In this document: one piece after another, positions 32,625 through 42,458 of the stretch
Layout of the letters: every line of letters begins with the position of its first letter
How positions within the stretch are numbered: position 1 is the first letter of the stretch
Origin: JBASEY01 sp049652745
Lineage (GTDB): Bacteria > CSSED10-310
DNA length: 64,000 bases
Assembly (NCBI GenBank): GCA_049652745.1
Contig: JBASEY010000029.1
Span: 310,001-374,000, forward strand
Direction of reading: 5' to 3'
The notes under the pieces: model-generated
Databases searched by the model: none
What the model was told of the DNA's origin: nothing
The model's input: only the letters and a program-made list of their open reading frames with translations
Program-made: the position numbers and the translations under genes

Positions 32625-34509
32625 CCGAAAGCCAACTGTCGAAAAAAAAGATAATCTCTATAGATGGCGATTTCTGTTGGTCGGCATTTGCCTGGTTGCC
32701 GGTGCTATACCACGGTTTATGGACTTGGACACGATCCCAGGTCTGGAACATGATGAAGCGCTGATATGTCTCGGCGCTGCTGAGATAGTTGAACAAAATT
32801 CGCACCCACTCACAGGTGACAAAGTCTATGAAGGGCCATTACTGGAGTATGTCATCGCTTTTTTCATGAAAATCTTCGGAATCTCGGTACTGACTGCGAG
32901 GTGCGTGATGGCGGCAGCCGGTGTATTGGCTATTTTGCTGATCTATTGGGCAGGCTCTGTCTGGGGGGGGTGGAGAACAGGTCTGTATTCAGCCATGCTG
33001 ATGATTTTTTCGGCCTGGCACTTGGCTTCATCCCGCGTCATTTATGCCTGTAACTTATCTCAAGTATTCATAGTGCTATGGATTGCCTGCATCGGCTTGT
33101 ACCTAACATCCCATAAAAACCGGCACTTTCTGTTTGCAGGTTTGGCCCTGGGTCTGGCTGCCAACGGACGCTTCACGGCCTATTTCTTGATCGTTCCGAC
33201 CCTGTTGATGATCCTGGTATTTGAGAAAAAGCAGAAATGGACACGTCTAGCGCTGTTTCCGGTTATATGTGCTCTGCCTTCAGCTCCGTTATTACTTTAC
33301 AACATCCGTCATTCCTGGCCGGCGTTCTCAGTCTTGAAAGGTTCAGGGCAGGAACATTTGTTACGGCAGGGATCACAGCTTTGCCCTAGAATTTTCGGTT
33401 TTATTATGACGGCGTTCAGCGCCATGGTCGGAAAAAAATTTTGGCTGGATTTCGATTGGATTCCGGCTGCGCCGATTTATATTCTGCCGATTTTGGTCAT
33501 TTTCGGATGTTTGGCGGTATTTATTGAGCAGAAATTAGAACAATCCCGGCCCAGGTGGCTGATATATACGCTTGCCGCACTTCTGATCGTCGTTCCCTTG
33601 GTCACAAAAATCAGCGGCAATGATCGTGCTGGGTATCATCCCCACTACTTGGACTTAGTCATGCCGTTTTTCATACTGCTGGCAGCTTTTGGTTTGGCTC
33701 TGCTCGATACAGCGAAAGTACGGCTGGGAATGATCACGGCTCTGACAGCCGTACTCTGGCAGGTTTTTCTGTTGTACGGCCAATTATTACCTCATATACA
33801 ACAGAAAGGACTTCCCGGGCGCTGGACAGGTCGATCGACACATTTGGCACATTGCATTGAACGGAATTTCAACGCCGATGATACCACTGTTATCGTTCCA
33901 TGGCGATTTGGCGCCGGCTACCCTGAAATCGCCTTTACTCTACGTGATTTTACCGTAAAACCAATACTGGATACTTTCAAAGGTTTAGGTTCGACAGATG
34001 ACACGATGATCCATACACGCATCGCACATGTTTCACCTAACCTGGAACTACCTGTGCCGCCTTGGTCCGTTTTGACCTGCTCAAAAAACGAAAATTTGAC
34101 TGTCTATTATATTGACTCGCCCGGGTTCACTATTGATGGGGCATGGGAAGAAAACAACGGCAAGCGTTATTATATTCGCTCCATCGAACAAAACGATGCC
34201 GGATGGCCGAAATTGATCGTATCGGATGAAACTGAGGAAACTCGGCTGACTGTCCTAAAAAGGCAAAACCTGATGCGCCGCCATCCATTGCTTATCGGAA
34301 CGAATATTCAGATGACCCCTCGACATATGAAACTGTTTAAAACATTTGAAGAGGATATCTTTGCCCACCAGCTCATCGGGAAGGCGAATGAGTCGGACCA
34401 ATGGACATTTACTTGGGCGGCTTTTGGTTACCCGTCAGATAGAATCCAAATAAATCACAATGGTCATGCCAAAGAAGGAAGCTGGTCCGGGACAGCCGTT
34501 TTTTATTGA
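32611..34509 (+). CDS. PMT_2/GT39-like membrane glycosyltransferase
   Basis: A 632-residue protein with about ten or more membrane segments in the first 410 residues and a soluble tail. The first periplasmic loop has the acidic HDEA motif (PGLEHDEALICLGAAEI), and the second reads SRVIYACNLSQVF, as in ArnT/PMT-type GT-C enzymes. These take sugar from polyprenyl phosphate. The tail (about 440-632) has no family I recognise. It overlaps the upstream DUF2723-like gene by 14 bases, so the two are likely co-translated, and it ends within the convergent mtaB gene by seven bases. Target (protein, lipid A or polysaccharide) is unknown. Confidence 0.8.
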   Translation: MEINSRKPTVEKKDNLYRWRFLLVGICLVAGAIPRFMDLDTIPGLEHDEALICLGAAEIVEQNSHPLTGDKVYEGPLLEYVIAFFMKIFGISVLTARCVMAAAGVLAILLIYWAGSVWGGWRTGLYSAMLMIFSAWHLASSRVIYACNLSQVFIVLWIACIGLYLTSHKNRHFLFAGLALGLAANGRFTAYFLIVPTLLMILVFEKKQKWTRLALFPVICALPSAPLLLYNIRHSWPAFSVLKGSGQEHLLRQGSQLCPRIFGFIMTAFSAMVGKKFWLDFDWIPAAPIYILPILVIFGCLAVFIEQKLEQSRPRWLIYTLAALLIVVPLVTKISGNDRAGYHPHYLDLVMPFFILLAAFGLALLDTAKVRLGMITALTAVLWQVFLLYGQLLPHIQQKGLPGRWTGRSTHLAHCIERNFNADDTTVIVPWRFGAGYPEIAFTLRDFTVKPILDTFKGLGSTDDTMIHTRIAHVSPNLELPVPPWSVLTCSKNENLTVYYIDSPGFTIDGAWEENNGKRYYIRSIEQNDAGWPKLIVSDETEETRLTVLKRQNLMRRHPLLIGTNIQMTPRHMKLFKTFEEDIFAHQLIGKANESDQWTFTWAAFGYPSDRIQINHNGHAKEGSWSGTAVFY

Positions 34510-35819
34510 TCTAAAACCCGACAAGAACAAATCAATCCGTCAACCTTATCCAAAACAACATTCGTGATCGCACCTTTTGGAATCCGATGGTTCGGCAGTG
34601 TCACTCTAATGTAATTATCAGTCAGCCCTTGGGGCAGTCCGGTTGCCTTATCGACGGCCCCCAACACAATCGCCGACAATTTTTTACCGATCATACGCTT
34701 TCGAAACGATATCGCTTTTCGATACCCCAGATCACGCAAGGTTTGGCATCTCGCCTTGATAGTTTCAAATGGAACTTTGTCCGGAAAAAGTGTTGATGGC
34801 CTCCCGGTTCTATCCGAATATGAGAAAACATGAAGATAGTCGATAGGCAGGTTTTCGACAAATCGATAACCTTCTTCGAATTCGGATTCCGTTTCACCTG
34901 GAAACCCAGTGATCAGATCGGCGCCTATACAGGCATCGGGAGAAGCGGTTTTAATCGCTTCGATTATCGATGCGTAATCCTCATGCGTATAAGATCTGGA
35001 CATCATTTTTAAAATTCTATCAGTGGCGCTTTGAAGCGGTATGTGGAAATGTCGGCATATTTTGCTCGAAATGGTTATTTTTTCAATTAGTTCCCGGTTA
35101 AAATCCATCGGCTCGATGGAACTGAGACGAATTCTGGCTATTTCAGGTATTTTCTCGATTTCAGTTAAAAGTGATGCCAAGTTAGTTGCGGGCGTCAAGT
35201 CCAATCCATAAACACCCAGATCGATACCGGTCAAAACGATTTCCCGATAATTATAATTTGCCAGGTTTTGAATATCTTGAACGACCAAGTCCGGCGCTTG
35301 GCTTCGGCTGGGGCCGCGCACTGTTGGGATGACGCAATATGAACAGTATCGGTCACACCCTTCCTGAATTTTGATAAAGGCACGGGTGTAATTTCGAAAC
35401 CTGCTTATAGATAACCTTTCGAAAGGAGCTTTCTGTAAATCCGATACCGCAACAATGACAGGTTCCTCTTTCCAAACACGTTGGACATATTCAGCAATAT
35501 GATTTTTTTCACGGTTTCCAAGGACGGCTCGAACATTGAACAGCTTCAAAAACTCATTCTTTTGCCTTTGAGCGCTGCAGCCGATGATGAGAATGCGACT
35601 ATCGGGCTGCTGCCTGGCCAACGCACGAACCAATTTCAGAGTGCGCTGATCGGTTCGCTGTGTCACGGTGCAGGTATTGATAATGACAATATCGGATTTC
35701 TGATCCGGCGGCACAACTCGAAGGCCGGATTTTTCCAGTTGCTCCAGCATTCCCATCGATTCGTATTGATTCAATTTGCATCCAAATGTTCGAATGCTGA
35801 CTGACGGCGGATTTTCCAA
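34503..35819 (-). CDS. mtaB: MtaB, tRNA t6A37 methylthiotransferase
   Basis: A 438-residue radical SAM enzyme that adds a methylthio group to N6-threonylcarbamoyladenosine 37 in tRNAs reading ANN codons. The N-terminal UPF0004 domain starts with the MtaB-typical TFGCKLNQYES and has cluster cysteines at 14, 50 and 81; the radical SAM motif CDRYCSYC is at 155-162; GADLITGFPGETESEF and a C-terminal TRAM-like region follow. The GCKLN form separates MtaB from MiaB and RimO. The start is a TTG six bases after AGGAG, with no better ATG nearby. It is a housekeeping gene in isolation here. Confidence 0.93.
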   Translation of the reverse strand: MENPPSVSIRTFGCKLNQYESMGMLEQLEKSGLRVVPPDQKSDIVIINTCTVTQRTDQRTLKLVRALARQQPDSRILIIGCSAQRQKNEFLKLFNVRAVLGNREKNHIAEYVQRVWKEEPVIVAVSDLQKAPFERLSISRFRNYTRAFIKIQEGCDRYCSYCVIPTVRGPSRSQAPDLVVQDIQNLANYNYREIVLTGIDLGVYGLDLTPATNLASLLTEIEKIPEIARIRLSSIEPMDFNRELIEKITISSKICRHFHIPLQSATDRILKMMSRSYTHEDYASIIEAIKTASPDACIGADLITGFPGETESEFEEGYRFVENLPIDYLHVFSYSDRTGRPSTLFPDKVPFETIKARCQTLRDLGYRKAISFRKRMIGKKLSAIVLGAVDKATGLPQGLTDNYIRVTLPNHRIPKGAITNVVLDKVDGLICSCRVLDQ

Positions 35820-35988
35820 TTGCGTCTCCTACGAGCGTTTAAGCTAAAACCACTCAACCTCAACCATGGTAGACTGATTTTAACATCCAGTAAAGCGTTG
35901 GACGATGAGTTGATTTCCAATATGGATTTGTGCTGTTTATCATGGTACTAATGAGTGGTGAAATTTCGTGATCTGAAGGGGTTTGAAA

Positions 35989-36834
35989 ATGCGCGAAAAA
36001 ATTTCGGATGAGATCAAGCAGGCGCACGATAGAGTGGCGGATTCCTACGGCCTTGCGCCGGTTGCGGGGTCGATAAATCCTGATTCATATGCGGGATGGA
36101 ATTTTCAAGCTCATGTTGTTGAACCTCTCGGCCGGATCGTGGCACAACACTGGAAAGGCGCCCATATCTTGGATGCCGGGTGTGGAAACGGTCAAATAGC
36201 GGAAGTGCTTCTAAATGCCGGTGTCGGCAGAATCACCGGGGTCGATTTCAGTGAAAACATGCTGAAAAACGCCGTAAAACGATTTCAGACGCATAAAGAC
36301 AGGCATAAATTCACTCCCCTTAAAGCCGATATCGATGATCCTACAATGTTGAAGCCGAACTCGTTTGACGGCGCAATCCTGTTTGGTGTTTTAGAGCACT
36401 TAGATAACCCTGCAAAAGTCATTAAAAATATTTTTACCACTTTAAAATCAGGCTCGGTTTTCGTCGTGACAGTCCCGCGCAAAGGATCGCTCAGCCATCT
36501 GACTTATACGCTGTTTGGCCAAAGTCCCAATCGTTGGGGTCGGGATTCACGGCTGAAAGACAGGTTTCGATTTGCAGAAAAAAATCGGTTTTATCGTTTC
36601 TTTTCTTCGAGAAAAATGAAAAATATCGTATCGGAAATACCGGGAGCCGTTGTTTTGGAACGGATTCCCTTCGCTTTCGGCCATATGGACGGGCTTCTAG
36701 GATATCCATTGCGCTTTGTCGGAAAAAATCTCAAGGTCGGGCATACCTTACTTCGATTCTGGGATAAAACATGCCGTTTTGTAGGCTTGATTCCCGCCGG
36801 TGAATTTTGGTTGATCGGTAAAAGAGAGATTTGA
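35989..36834 (+). CDS. Class I SAM-dependent methyltransferase
   Basis: A 281-residue cytoplasmic methyltransferase. The SAM-binding motif ILDAGCGNGQIAEVLLNAG and the acidic residue in ITGVDFSENML are clear, with FDGAILFGVLEHLDNPAKV as the post-III region. It is of the UbiE/Methyltransf_11 type. The C-terminal third (YTLFGQSPNRWGRDSR and after) is probably a substrate-binding extension. The start at ATG 35989 is preferred to a TTG two codons upstream because GAAGGGG lies at a suitable distance. Substrate is unknown. It converges with the dockerin-protein gene. Confidence 0.82.
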   Translation: MREKISDEIKQAHDRVADSYGLAPVAGSINPDSYAGWNFQAHVVEPLGRIVAQHWKGAHILDAGCGNGQIAEVLLNAGVGRITGVDFSENMLKNAVKRFQTHKDRHKFTPLKADIDDPTMLKPNSFDGAILFGVLEHLDNPAKVIKNIFTTLKSGSVFVVTVPRKGSLSHLTYTLFGQSPNRWGRDSRLKDRFRFAEKNRFYRFFSSRKMKNIVSEIPGAVVLERIPFAFGHMDGLLGYPLRFVGKNLKVGHTLLRFWDKTCRFVGLIPAGEFWLIGKREI

Positions 36835-36861
36835 ACAGCGGTAAGACAAGGTTAAACAGTC

Positions 36862-38028
36862 TTATTCTTGTTCACCTGGAAAATCCCCGGGATTTCTTTT
36901 ATCAATATAGTAAAAACGATGACCAAACACTGCTGACAAAATACTTATATCGACGCCGTCGATGACTCCGTCTCGATTCAAATCCGCTTTTTCAACATAA
37001 CCTGGATCGCCTGAATGGCTGCCGAAAGCGGTAGCCATAACAATCAGGTCAGCTCCGTCTACTCGCCCTGAGCAGTCGATATCCGCCGGTCGTTCGTCGT
37101 ATTTTAATAATCGATTATCCGAGACGGCCAGAAACAGCCAGTCGGCAGCGATACACAAATCCGAAACCGGAGCCGGCAGACCTTCCGCCCAAAACATGAA
37201 CGATTTTCCGCTATCTTGAGTTAAATACAACACCGGATGTCCCTGTGAATTTTTCAAGCCGGTGACCTGTTGTGATTGGTTTCGAGGGTTGACGCGGACA
37301 AAATTGACTTTTTCCACCAATAACGGCCACCAGGTCTTCAAGTTGTCACGGCTCCTGAAAAGCCCATCAGTGGTCGCGGCCAACAGTGATGGAGGAACAT
37401 CGTATCCACAAACGGCGACAGGTTTGGCGCCTTGTTCTTTCCACGTTTCACCGCTGTCGACTGATACATATCGACCCCAGTGAACCTGCCAGTATGATGA
37501 AAAATGCCAGACAGGGGGCGTTCCTGGATCATCGGCTTCAAAAACTTCATACCAGTCAACCCCGGCATTTTCGCTTTTTTTCAATATCAACTTGCTGCTG
37601 CCAACCTGTTGAAATGCGCCCAACAACAATCCTGGAGCCAGATGGGAAGGGCTCAGATATCGAATTGAAGTGTCGGACAGGTGTCGAAGTTGCCAGGAGT
37701 CACCGTTATCGGAAGAATGCCATAGTTCATACTCATCATTGAACTGCGCACATGCATACCACGAGCGCTGTTCACTCAAATCAATCCAAATATCCTGAAC
37801 GCGTCGGTTTTCAGCAATTGACAGGTATTTCCAGGTCTCACAACTATCGACGGTTCGAAAAATCGAATCACCATGAGTTACGACAAAGAAGACTTTGCCT
37901 TCAAGAAAGTCGGAATGAACGGAACGAACATCCTCAGACAACGATTCTACCGGAGCCCATTGAAACGGCATGGCATGAACGCTTAAACCGATAAACATAA
38001 GCATTGTGAAGGCAAAATTTTTCCGCAT
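36862..38028 (-). CDS. Secreted BNR/sortilin-like propeller protein with C-terminal dockerin
   Basis: A 388-residue exported protein (signal peptide about 1-19). The body has BNR/Asp-box-like repeats typical of sortilin/VPS10-type propellers: SIFRTVDSCETWKYL, WHSSDNGDSWQLRHL, KKSENAGVDWYEV, VSVDSGETWKEQG, FRSRDNLKTWWPL, LTQDSGKSFMFW. The C-terminus is a dockerin with two calcium loops, DIDCSGRVDGADL and DLNRDGVIDGVD, like those ending the C25 peptidases. A cohesin-bound propeller could display a binding surface in a complex. It follows purC by 21 bases on the same strand, an odd place for a secreted protein and probably an accident of gene packing. No catalytic residue is assigned. Confidence 0.85.
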   Translation of the reverse strand: MRKNFAFTMLMFIGLSVHAMPFQWAPVESLSEDVRSVHSDFLEGKVFFVVTHGDSIFRTVDSCETWKYLSIAENRRVQDIWIDLSEQRSWYACAQFNDEYELWHSSDNGDSWQLRHLSDTSIRYLSPSHLAPGLLLGAFQQVGSSKLILKKSENAGVDWYEVFEADDPGTPPVWHFSSYWQVHWGRYVSVDSGETWKEQGAKPVAVCGYDVPPSLLAATTDGLFRSRDNLKTWWPLLVEKVNFVRVNPRNQSQQVTGLKNSQGHPVLYLTQDSGKSFMFWAEGLPAPVSDLCIAADWLFLAVSDNRLLKYDERPADIDCSGRVDGADLIVMATAFGSHSGDPGYVEKADLNRDGVIDGVDISILSAVFGHRFYYIDKRNPGDFPGEQE

Positions 38029-38049
38029 AAAAACACTCCAAAGCTTCGG

Positions 38050-38943
38050 TTACAATAGATCCGGATCACAGCCGGTAATCAACCGATAGACTTCAAGATA
38101 CTTCATTCGAGTCGCATCGACAACCCCGACGGGTAATTCCGGACCAGGATGGGATTTATCCCAGTCAAGCGTATTCAAATAATCACGAACGTATTGTTTG
38201 TCGAAGCTGGGCTGTGATCGACCGACGGCATAAGTTGAACACGGCCAGAATCGTGATGAATCGGGAGTCAGGCATTCATCTGCCAGAACCAATTCACCAT
38301 TTATCAAGCCGAATTCAAATTTGGTATCGGCCAATATGATTCCTTTTTCGGCTGCATAATGACTGCCTTCGTTAAAAATCGACAAAGATAAAGCCTTAAC
38401 CTCATCGGCAAGCTCCCTACCGATAGCGTCAGCCATCTCCTTTTCAGTCACGGGCATGTCATGACCTGTCGACGCTTTCGTGGTAGGTGTAAAAATGGGT
38501 TGAGGAAACGGAGCGGACTCCAGAAGACCTTGCGGAAGTTTAAGACCGTAAGGAGACTGTCCGTTTTGATACGCTTTCCACAACGATCCGGAAATATAAC
38601 CCCTGACAATACATTCGAAAGGAAGTATTTCCGTTTTCTTGACGATGACACTTCTACCTTTCAGCTCGCTTTGAGCGGGTTGCAGATAAAGGGGAAAAGC
38701 GTCGAAATCCGTCTCGACAAGGTGATGTCGGGTGATGGAAGACAGTTTTTTGAACCAGAAATTACTGATTTGAGTCAATATTTTTCCTTTATCCGGAATC
38801 AACGTCGGTAAAACTACATCGAATGCGGATATGCGGTCACTGGCTACAATCAACAGGTTTCCATCCGGCAGATCATACAACGAACGTACTTTGCCTTCTT
38901 TCACCAGCTTGATTTCAGAAATAAATTTCAAAGATTCAAACAT
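38050..38943 (-). CDS. purC: PurC, SAICAR synthase
   Basis: A 297-residue phosphoribosylaminoimidazole-succinocarboxamide synthase, which joins aspartate to CAIR with ATP in purine synthesis. Motifs: VKEGKVRSLYDLPDG, the nucleotide-binding SDRISAFDVVLPT, IVRGYISGSLWKAYQ, and LADTKFEFGL followed by DECLTPDSSRFWP. Length (about 300) matches the longer bacterial/yeast type. It lies 17 bases after nnr on the same strand; no other purine genes are nearby. Confidence 0.96.
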   Translation of the reverse strand: MFESLKFISEIKLVKEGKVRSLYDLPDGNLLIVASDRISAFDVVLPTLIPDKGKILTQISNFWFKKLSSITRHHLVETDFDAFPLYLQPAQSELKGRSVIVKKTEILPFECIVRGYISGSLWKAYQNGQSPYGLKLPQGLLESAPFPQPIFTPTTKASTGHDMPVTEKEMADAIGRELADEVKALSLSIFNEGSHYAAEKGIILADTKFEFGLINGELVLADECLTPDSSRFWPCSTYAVGRSQPSFDKQYVRDYLNTLDWDKSHPGPELPVGVVDATRMKYLEVYRLITGCDPDLL

Positions 38944-38960
38944 ATTGAGCGATTTCCTTT

Positions 38961-40562
38961 CTACTGATCATTCTCGATAGATTGCTCAGTCCAAGGTATA
39001 CACCGGCCGTCAAACATATCCATATGGTCGATGGAAAAGGCGTGTGCATCAGATAGATAATCCATCAAATCACCAGCAAGCATCTCGGTTTGGCCGCGGT
39101 GCACCGCAGTGATATCTGCGGTCAAGCCATGCCAGAATACGCCGGCGGCCACAGCTTGCTCAGGTTCGATGTTCCGGGCGGCAAGTCCTGCAATCAAACC
39201 GGCCAGCACATCACCGGAGCCGCCGGATGCCAGCCCGGGATTGCCGGTGATATTTACCATATACTTTCCGTCAGGCATCGCAATAATGGTGCGAGCCGTT
39301 TTAAATACAACAATATTTCGAGTTTTTTGGGCAAAATGCGTGACCATTTCAATCTGATCGTTCAAAATATCTTCGATCGGTTTGTTGGTCAATCGACCGA
39401 ATTCGCCGGGGTGTGGTGTCAAAATCCGAACTCCGTCGCGGTTAAAAAAAGGCTCAGGGTCGACAGCGATACAATTCAGGGCATCGGCATCTAAAATGAA
39501 AGGAACATGAATTTCAGGGGATATCAGACGTAATAATTCAACGGTCTCTGCATGAAAGCCTATTCCCGGCCCGGCCAGAACCGCGGTTTTTCCATGAAGA
39601 GCTTCAATGATTGTATCAGCATGATTACGGGCAAAGAATAGGGATTGTCCGGGCATAGGAAGGGTCATGATTTCAATAAGGGTGCTTTCCAGAATCGGGT
39701 TCAACGGCCCGGGAATCGCCACGGTAACCAGGCCAACACCGGAACGAGCGGCTGCTTTTGCGGCCAATATGGCAGCGCCGGTTTTACCGGGTGATCCGGC
39801 AATTATCAGCAGGTGTCCGTGATGCCCTTTATGGCTGTCTGGTTCAAGTGGTTTGTAAAACATTGGAAAACACTCTGGCGTCAGTATTTCACCCGGCAGA
39901 TCCATTTTTTTTATATTCGACGCCGGTATGGATATGTCGGCAACGATGAGTTTTCCTGTTTGTTTAGCGGCAGGATAGAGAAGCAGTCCGGGTTTGGGCA
40001 GGCCAAACGTAACGGTCAGGTCTGCTTGAATGCATGGACCTATTAAACGGGTGGAATCCGCGGACATGCCTGACGGAATATCGACGGAGATTACCCAAGC
40101 GGTTGATGAGTTGACAGCATTGACGATGGTTGTAAACAAGCCATCGAGCGGGCGACTGATACCTGTACCGAATAGAGCGTCGACAACGATATCCGCTTTC
40201 CCGACCAAGTCCAAAGCAATCTGTTGGTTTTCCTCATGAATTTCCTGTATTGGAATACCGATATTGAAAGCCGCGTCGGCGTGAATGCGGGAAGCGCCTT
40301 TCAGTTTCGAGCGTTTTTCGAAAAGAAGAATAGTAGGGTTGCAATCGGCCAGATATCTGGCGATGACGAATCCGTCACCGCCATTATTGCCGGCTCCGCA
40401 CAGGATGACGATTCGATGGTGATATAAGTTCTCAATTTCATCTTCCAAAACTTTGAATACCGCTCGACCGGCATTTTCCATCAGCACTTCCCCTGGTATG
40501 CCGGTTTCTTCTATTGTCATCCGGTCCAGCTCACGCATTTGAAATGAATCGGCGATTTTCAT
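38961..40562 (-). CDS. nnr: Bifunctional NAD(P)H-hydrate epimerase / ADP-dependent dehydratase
   Basis: A 533-residue fusion that repairs hydrated NADH/NADPH. The N-terminal epimerase (YjeF_N, about 1-215) has CGAGNNGGDGFVIARYL and VDIPSGMSAD. The C-terminal dehydratase (about 230-520) has GHLLIIAGSPGKTGA, LTPHPGEFGRL and the nucleotide-binding NPGLASGGSGDVLAG. Both halves look complete, and length is usual. A GAGGG ribosome site precedes the ATG. It heads a minus-strand group with purC and the dockerin protein gene. Confidence 0.95.
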   Translation of the reverse strand: MKIADSFQMRELDRMTIEETGIPGEVLMENAGRAVFKVLEDEIENLYHHRIVILCGAGNNGGDGFVIARYLADCNPTILLFEKRSKLKGASRIHADAAFNIGIPIQEIHEENQQIALDLVGKADIVVDALFGTGISRPLDGLFTTIVNAVNSSTAWVISVDIPSGMSADSTRLIGPCIQADLTVTFGLPKPGLLLYPAAKQTGKLIVADISIPASNIKKMDLPGEILTPECFPMFYKPLEPDSHKGHHGHLLIIAGSPGKTGAAILAAKAAARSGVGLVTVAIPGPLNPILESTLIEIMTLPMPGQSLFFARNHADTIIEALHGKTAVLAGPGIGFHAETVELLRLISPEIHVPFILDADALNCIAVDPEPFFNRDGVRILTPHPGEFGRLTNKPIEDILNDQIEMVTHFAQKTRNIVVFKTARTIIAMPDGKYMVNITGNPGLASGGSGDVLAGLIAGLAARNIEPEQAVAAGVFWHGLTADITAVHRGQTEMLAGDLMDYLSDAHAFSIDHMDMFDGRCIPWTEQSIENDQ

Positions 40563-40646
40563 GAAAGGCCCTCATGATTGATTTTTCATGCCCTAATTAC
40601 ACTAGCATAAACAGGTGTTTGAAAAAAGAATGAATCTTGTATGTTT

Positions 40647-40676
40647 TTGACCGGTGCGATAAAAGCGGTTTATAAT
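40647..40676 (+). promoter_or_regulatory. Sigma-70-type promoter of the ubiB-like gene
   Basis: TTGACC at 40647-40652 and a perfect TATAAT at 40671-40676 with an 18-base spacer, 27 bases before the start codon, in the divergent gap with nnr. Confidence 0.8.
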
Positions 40677-40702
40677 GGGAGTTCAGAAGGAACGAACTGG
40701 AT

Positions 40703-42397
40703 ATGGCTTTTAGAAAAACCATTCGAACGTATCGAAATCTTCAAAGAATGCAGGCCATTCTCAATGTGCTGCTGAAATATGGGTTCGGTCAGTTGATTCG
40801 GCAGCTTGGGCTCCATCGTTTGTTGCCGCTTGGAAAACGGGCATCAGCGCTATCTCAGGATGATTCCGTATCGCCTCTGGATCCCTTGACCATGCCGGAA
40901 CGGCTTCGTTTTGCGCTGGAGGAACTCGGGCCGACTTTTATCAAGTTTGGGCAGGTATTGAGTACGCGTCCCGATATTCTTCCTGACAATTTTATCGTTG
41001 AGCTGAAAAAACTCAGAGAAGACGTCAAACCCATGCCTTTTCCGGCTATCAAAAAGACACTGGAAGATTTTTTTGATGACGATCTGGAAAACGTGTTTGT
41101 GGAATTCTCCGAACATCCAATCGCGACGGCATCGATCGGGCAGGTTTACACCGGAAAGCTTCATTCAGGGGAAGAGGTTGTTATAAAAGTCCGCAGGCCT
41201 GGAATTGAGATTATCGTCAAAAACGATTTAGACATACTACATATGTTGGCAAGAATACTATCCGGCAGGGTGGAAGGATTTTCGCATTTTGATCCCAAAG
41301 GCCTGGTCAGAGAGTTTGAAAAGACGATTCTGCAGGAGATGGATTACAACGTCGAAGCATTGAATATCGAACGTTTTAGAGAGAACTTTCGCTTGGAAGA
41401 CAAGGTTGTGATTCCAAAAGTCTACTGGGATTACAGTGGTAAAACCGTCATAACCATGCAAAAAATGGTGGGTTTGTCCATGGACGATCCGGTGGCCTTG
41501 CGGGATGCCGGCTATAATCCTCAAGAACTTGCACGGGAAGGCATACGAATATTTCTACGGCAGGTTTTGGAATTTGGTTTGTTCCATGCAGACCCACATC
41601 CCGGAAATATTTTGGCGATGCCCGATGGACGGATCGGGATGATTGATTTTGGTATGGTCGGTCGCCTCGATGCCCGGACGAGTGAAAATCTTGGATCATT
41701 GATCATCAATATCATTCAAAAAGATTATGATCGCTTGCTTATCAGTATGAGAAAGCTGGGATTTGAGTTCGATGAATTGTCAAGCGCTGATTTGCGTCGC
41801 GAAATAGTGGATATCGTAGAATTGCATTATGGGTTGCCGCTTAAAAAAATTGGAATAGGCGAGCTGTTGTCTAAACTGATTGAAACGGTGCTTCGGTTTG
41901 GTGTGGGTTTGCCCAGTGGTTTTCTGATGTTGACTCGGGCGATGGTGATTGCAGAAGGTGTCGGAAGTCAATTGGACCCGGATATCGATGTGATAGATAT
42001 CAGTAGACCCCTGATAACAAAGATGCTCAAACGCCGTCGAAATCCCAAAAAATTAATGGAAGACTCTGTTGCAGCTCTGCAGGACCTTCGGCATACGGCA
42101 TCCGTATTACCTCGATATGTCGAAATACTGTTCCAGCGCTTACTCCGAGGAAAACTCCGATTGGAATATTCTCACGCCAACTTGGAAGGTTTCTATAAAA
42201 TTATAGAAAAAACCGGCAATCGACTGTCTTTCAGCATTGTCGTAGCCGCCTTGATACTTGGTTCATCCATAATCATGTACTCAAAACTCGGGCCGTTTGT
42301 TTTTGGATATCCAGTGATAGGCGTGGTCGGGTATACTTTGGCGGCCTTATTGGGTCTATGGCTGCTGATTACTATTATCCGATCGGGCAGGATTTAA
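40703..42397 (+). CDS. UbiB/ABC1 (AarF) atypical kinase family protein
   Basis: A 564-residue ABC1-family protein. The KxGQ motif stands in FIKFGQVLSTRPDILP, the Ala-rich loop in ATASIGQVYTG with the catalytic-type Lys in VVIKVRRPG, and metal/ADP-binding residues in HADPHPGNILAMPDG and IDFGMVG. Two hydrophobic segments end the chain (VVAALILGSSIIMY and GYTLAALLGLWLLITII), as in UbiB. The family supports quinone synthesis or lipid handling through ATPase-like activity. No quinone genes are nearby, so the role is not fixed. It has its own promoter. Confidence 0.93.
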   Translation: MAFRKTIRTYRNLQRMQAILNVLLKYGFGQLIRQLGLHRLLPLGKRASALSQDDSVSPLDPLTMPERLRFALEELGPTFIKFGQVLSTRPDILPDNFIVELKKLREDVKPMPFPAIKKTLEDFFDDDLENVFVEFSEHPIATASIGQVYTGKLHSGEEVVIKVRRPGIEIIVKNDLDILHMLARILSGRVEGFSHFDPKGLVREFEKTILQEMDYNVEALNIERFRENFRLEDKVVIPKVYWDYSGKTVITMQKMVGLSMDDPVALRDAGYNPQELAREGIRIFLRQVLEFGLFHADPHPGNILAMPDGRIGMIDFGMVGRLDARTSENLGSLIINIIQKDYDRLLISMRKLGFEFDELSSADLRREIVDIVELHYGLPLKKIGIGELLSKLIETVLRFGVGLPSGFLMLTRAMVIAEGVGSQLDPDIDVIDISRPLITKMLKRRRNPKKLMEDSVAALQDLRHTASVLPRYVEILFQRLLRGKLRLEYSHANLEGFYKIIEKTGNRLSFSIVVAALILGSSIIMYSKLGPFVFGYPVIGVVGYTLAALLGLWLLITIIRSGRI

Positions 42398-42458
42398 AGG
42401 AATGGCTTGCCTTGCCGGAGTAAGATAAGCTAACTTTTATCGTGGAGCAGTTGAAGCG

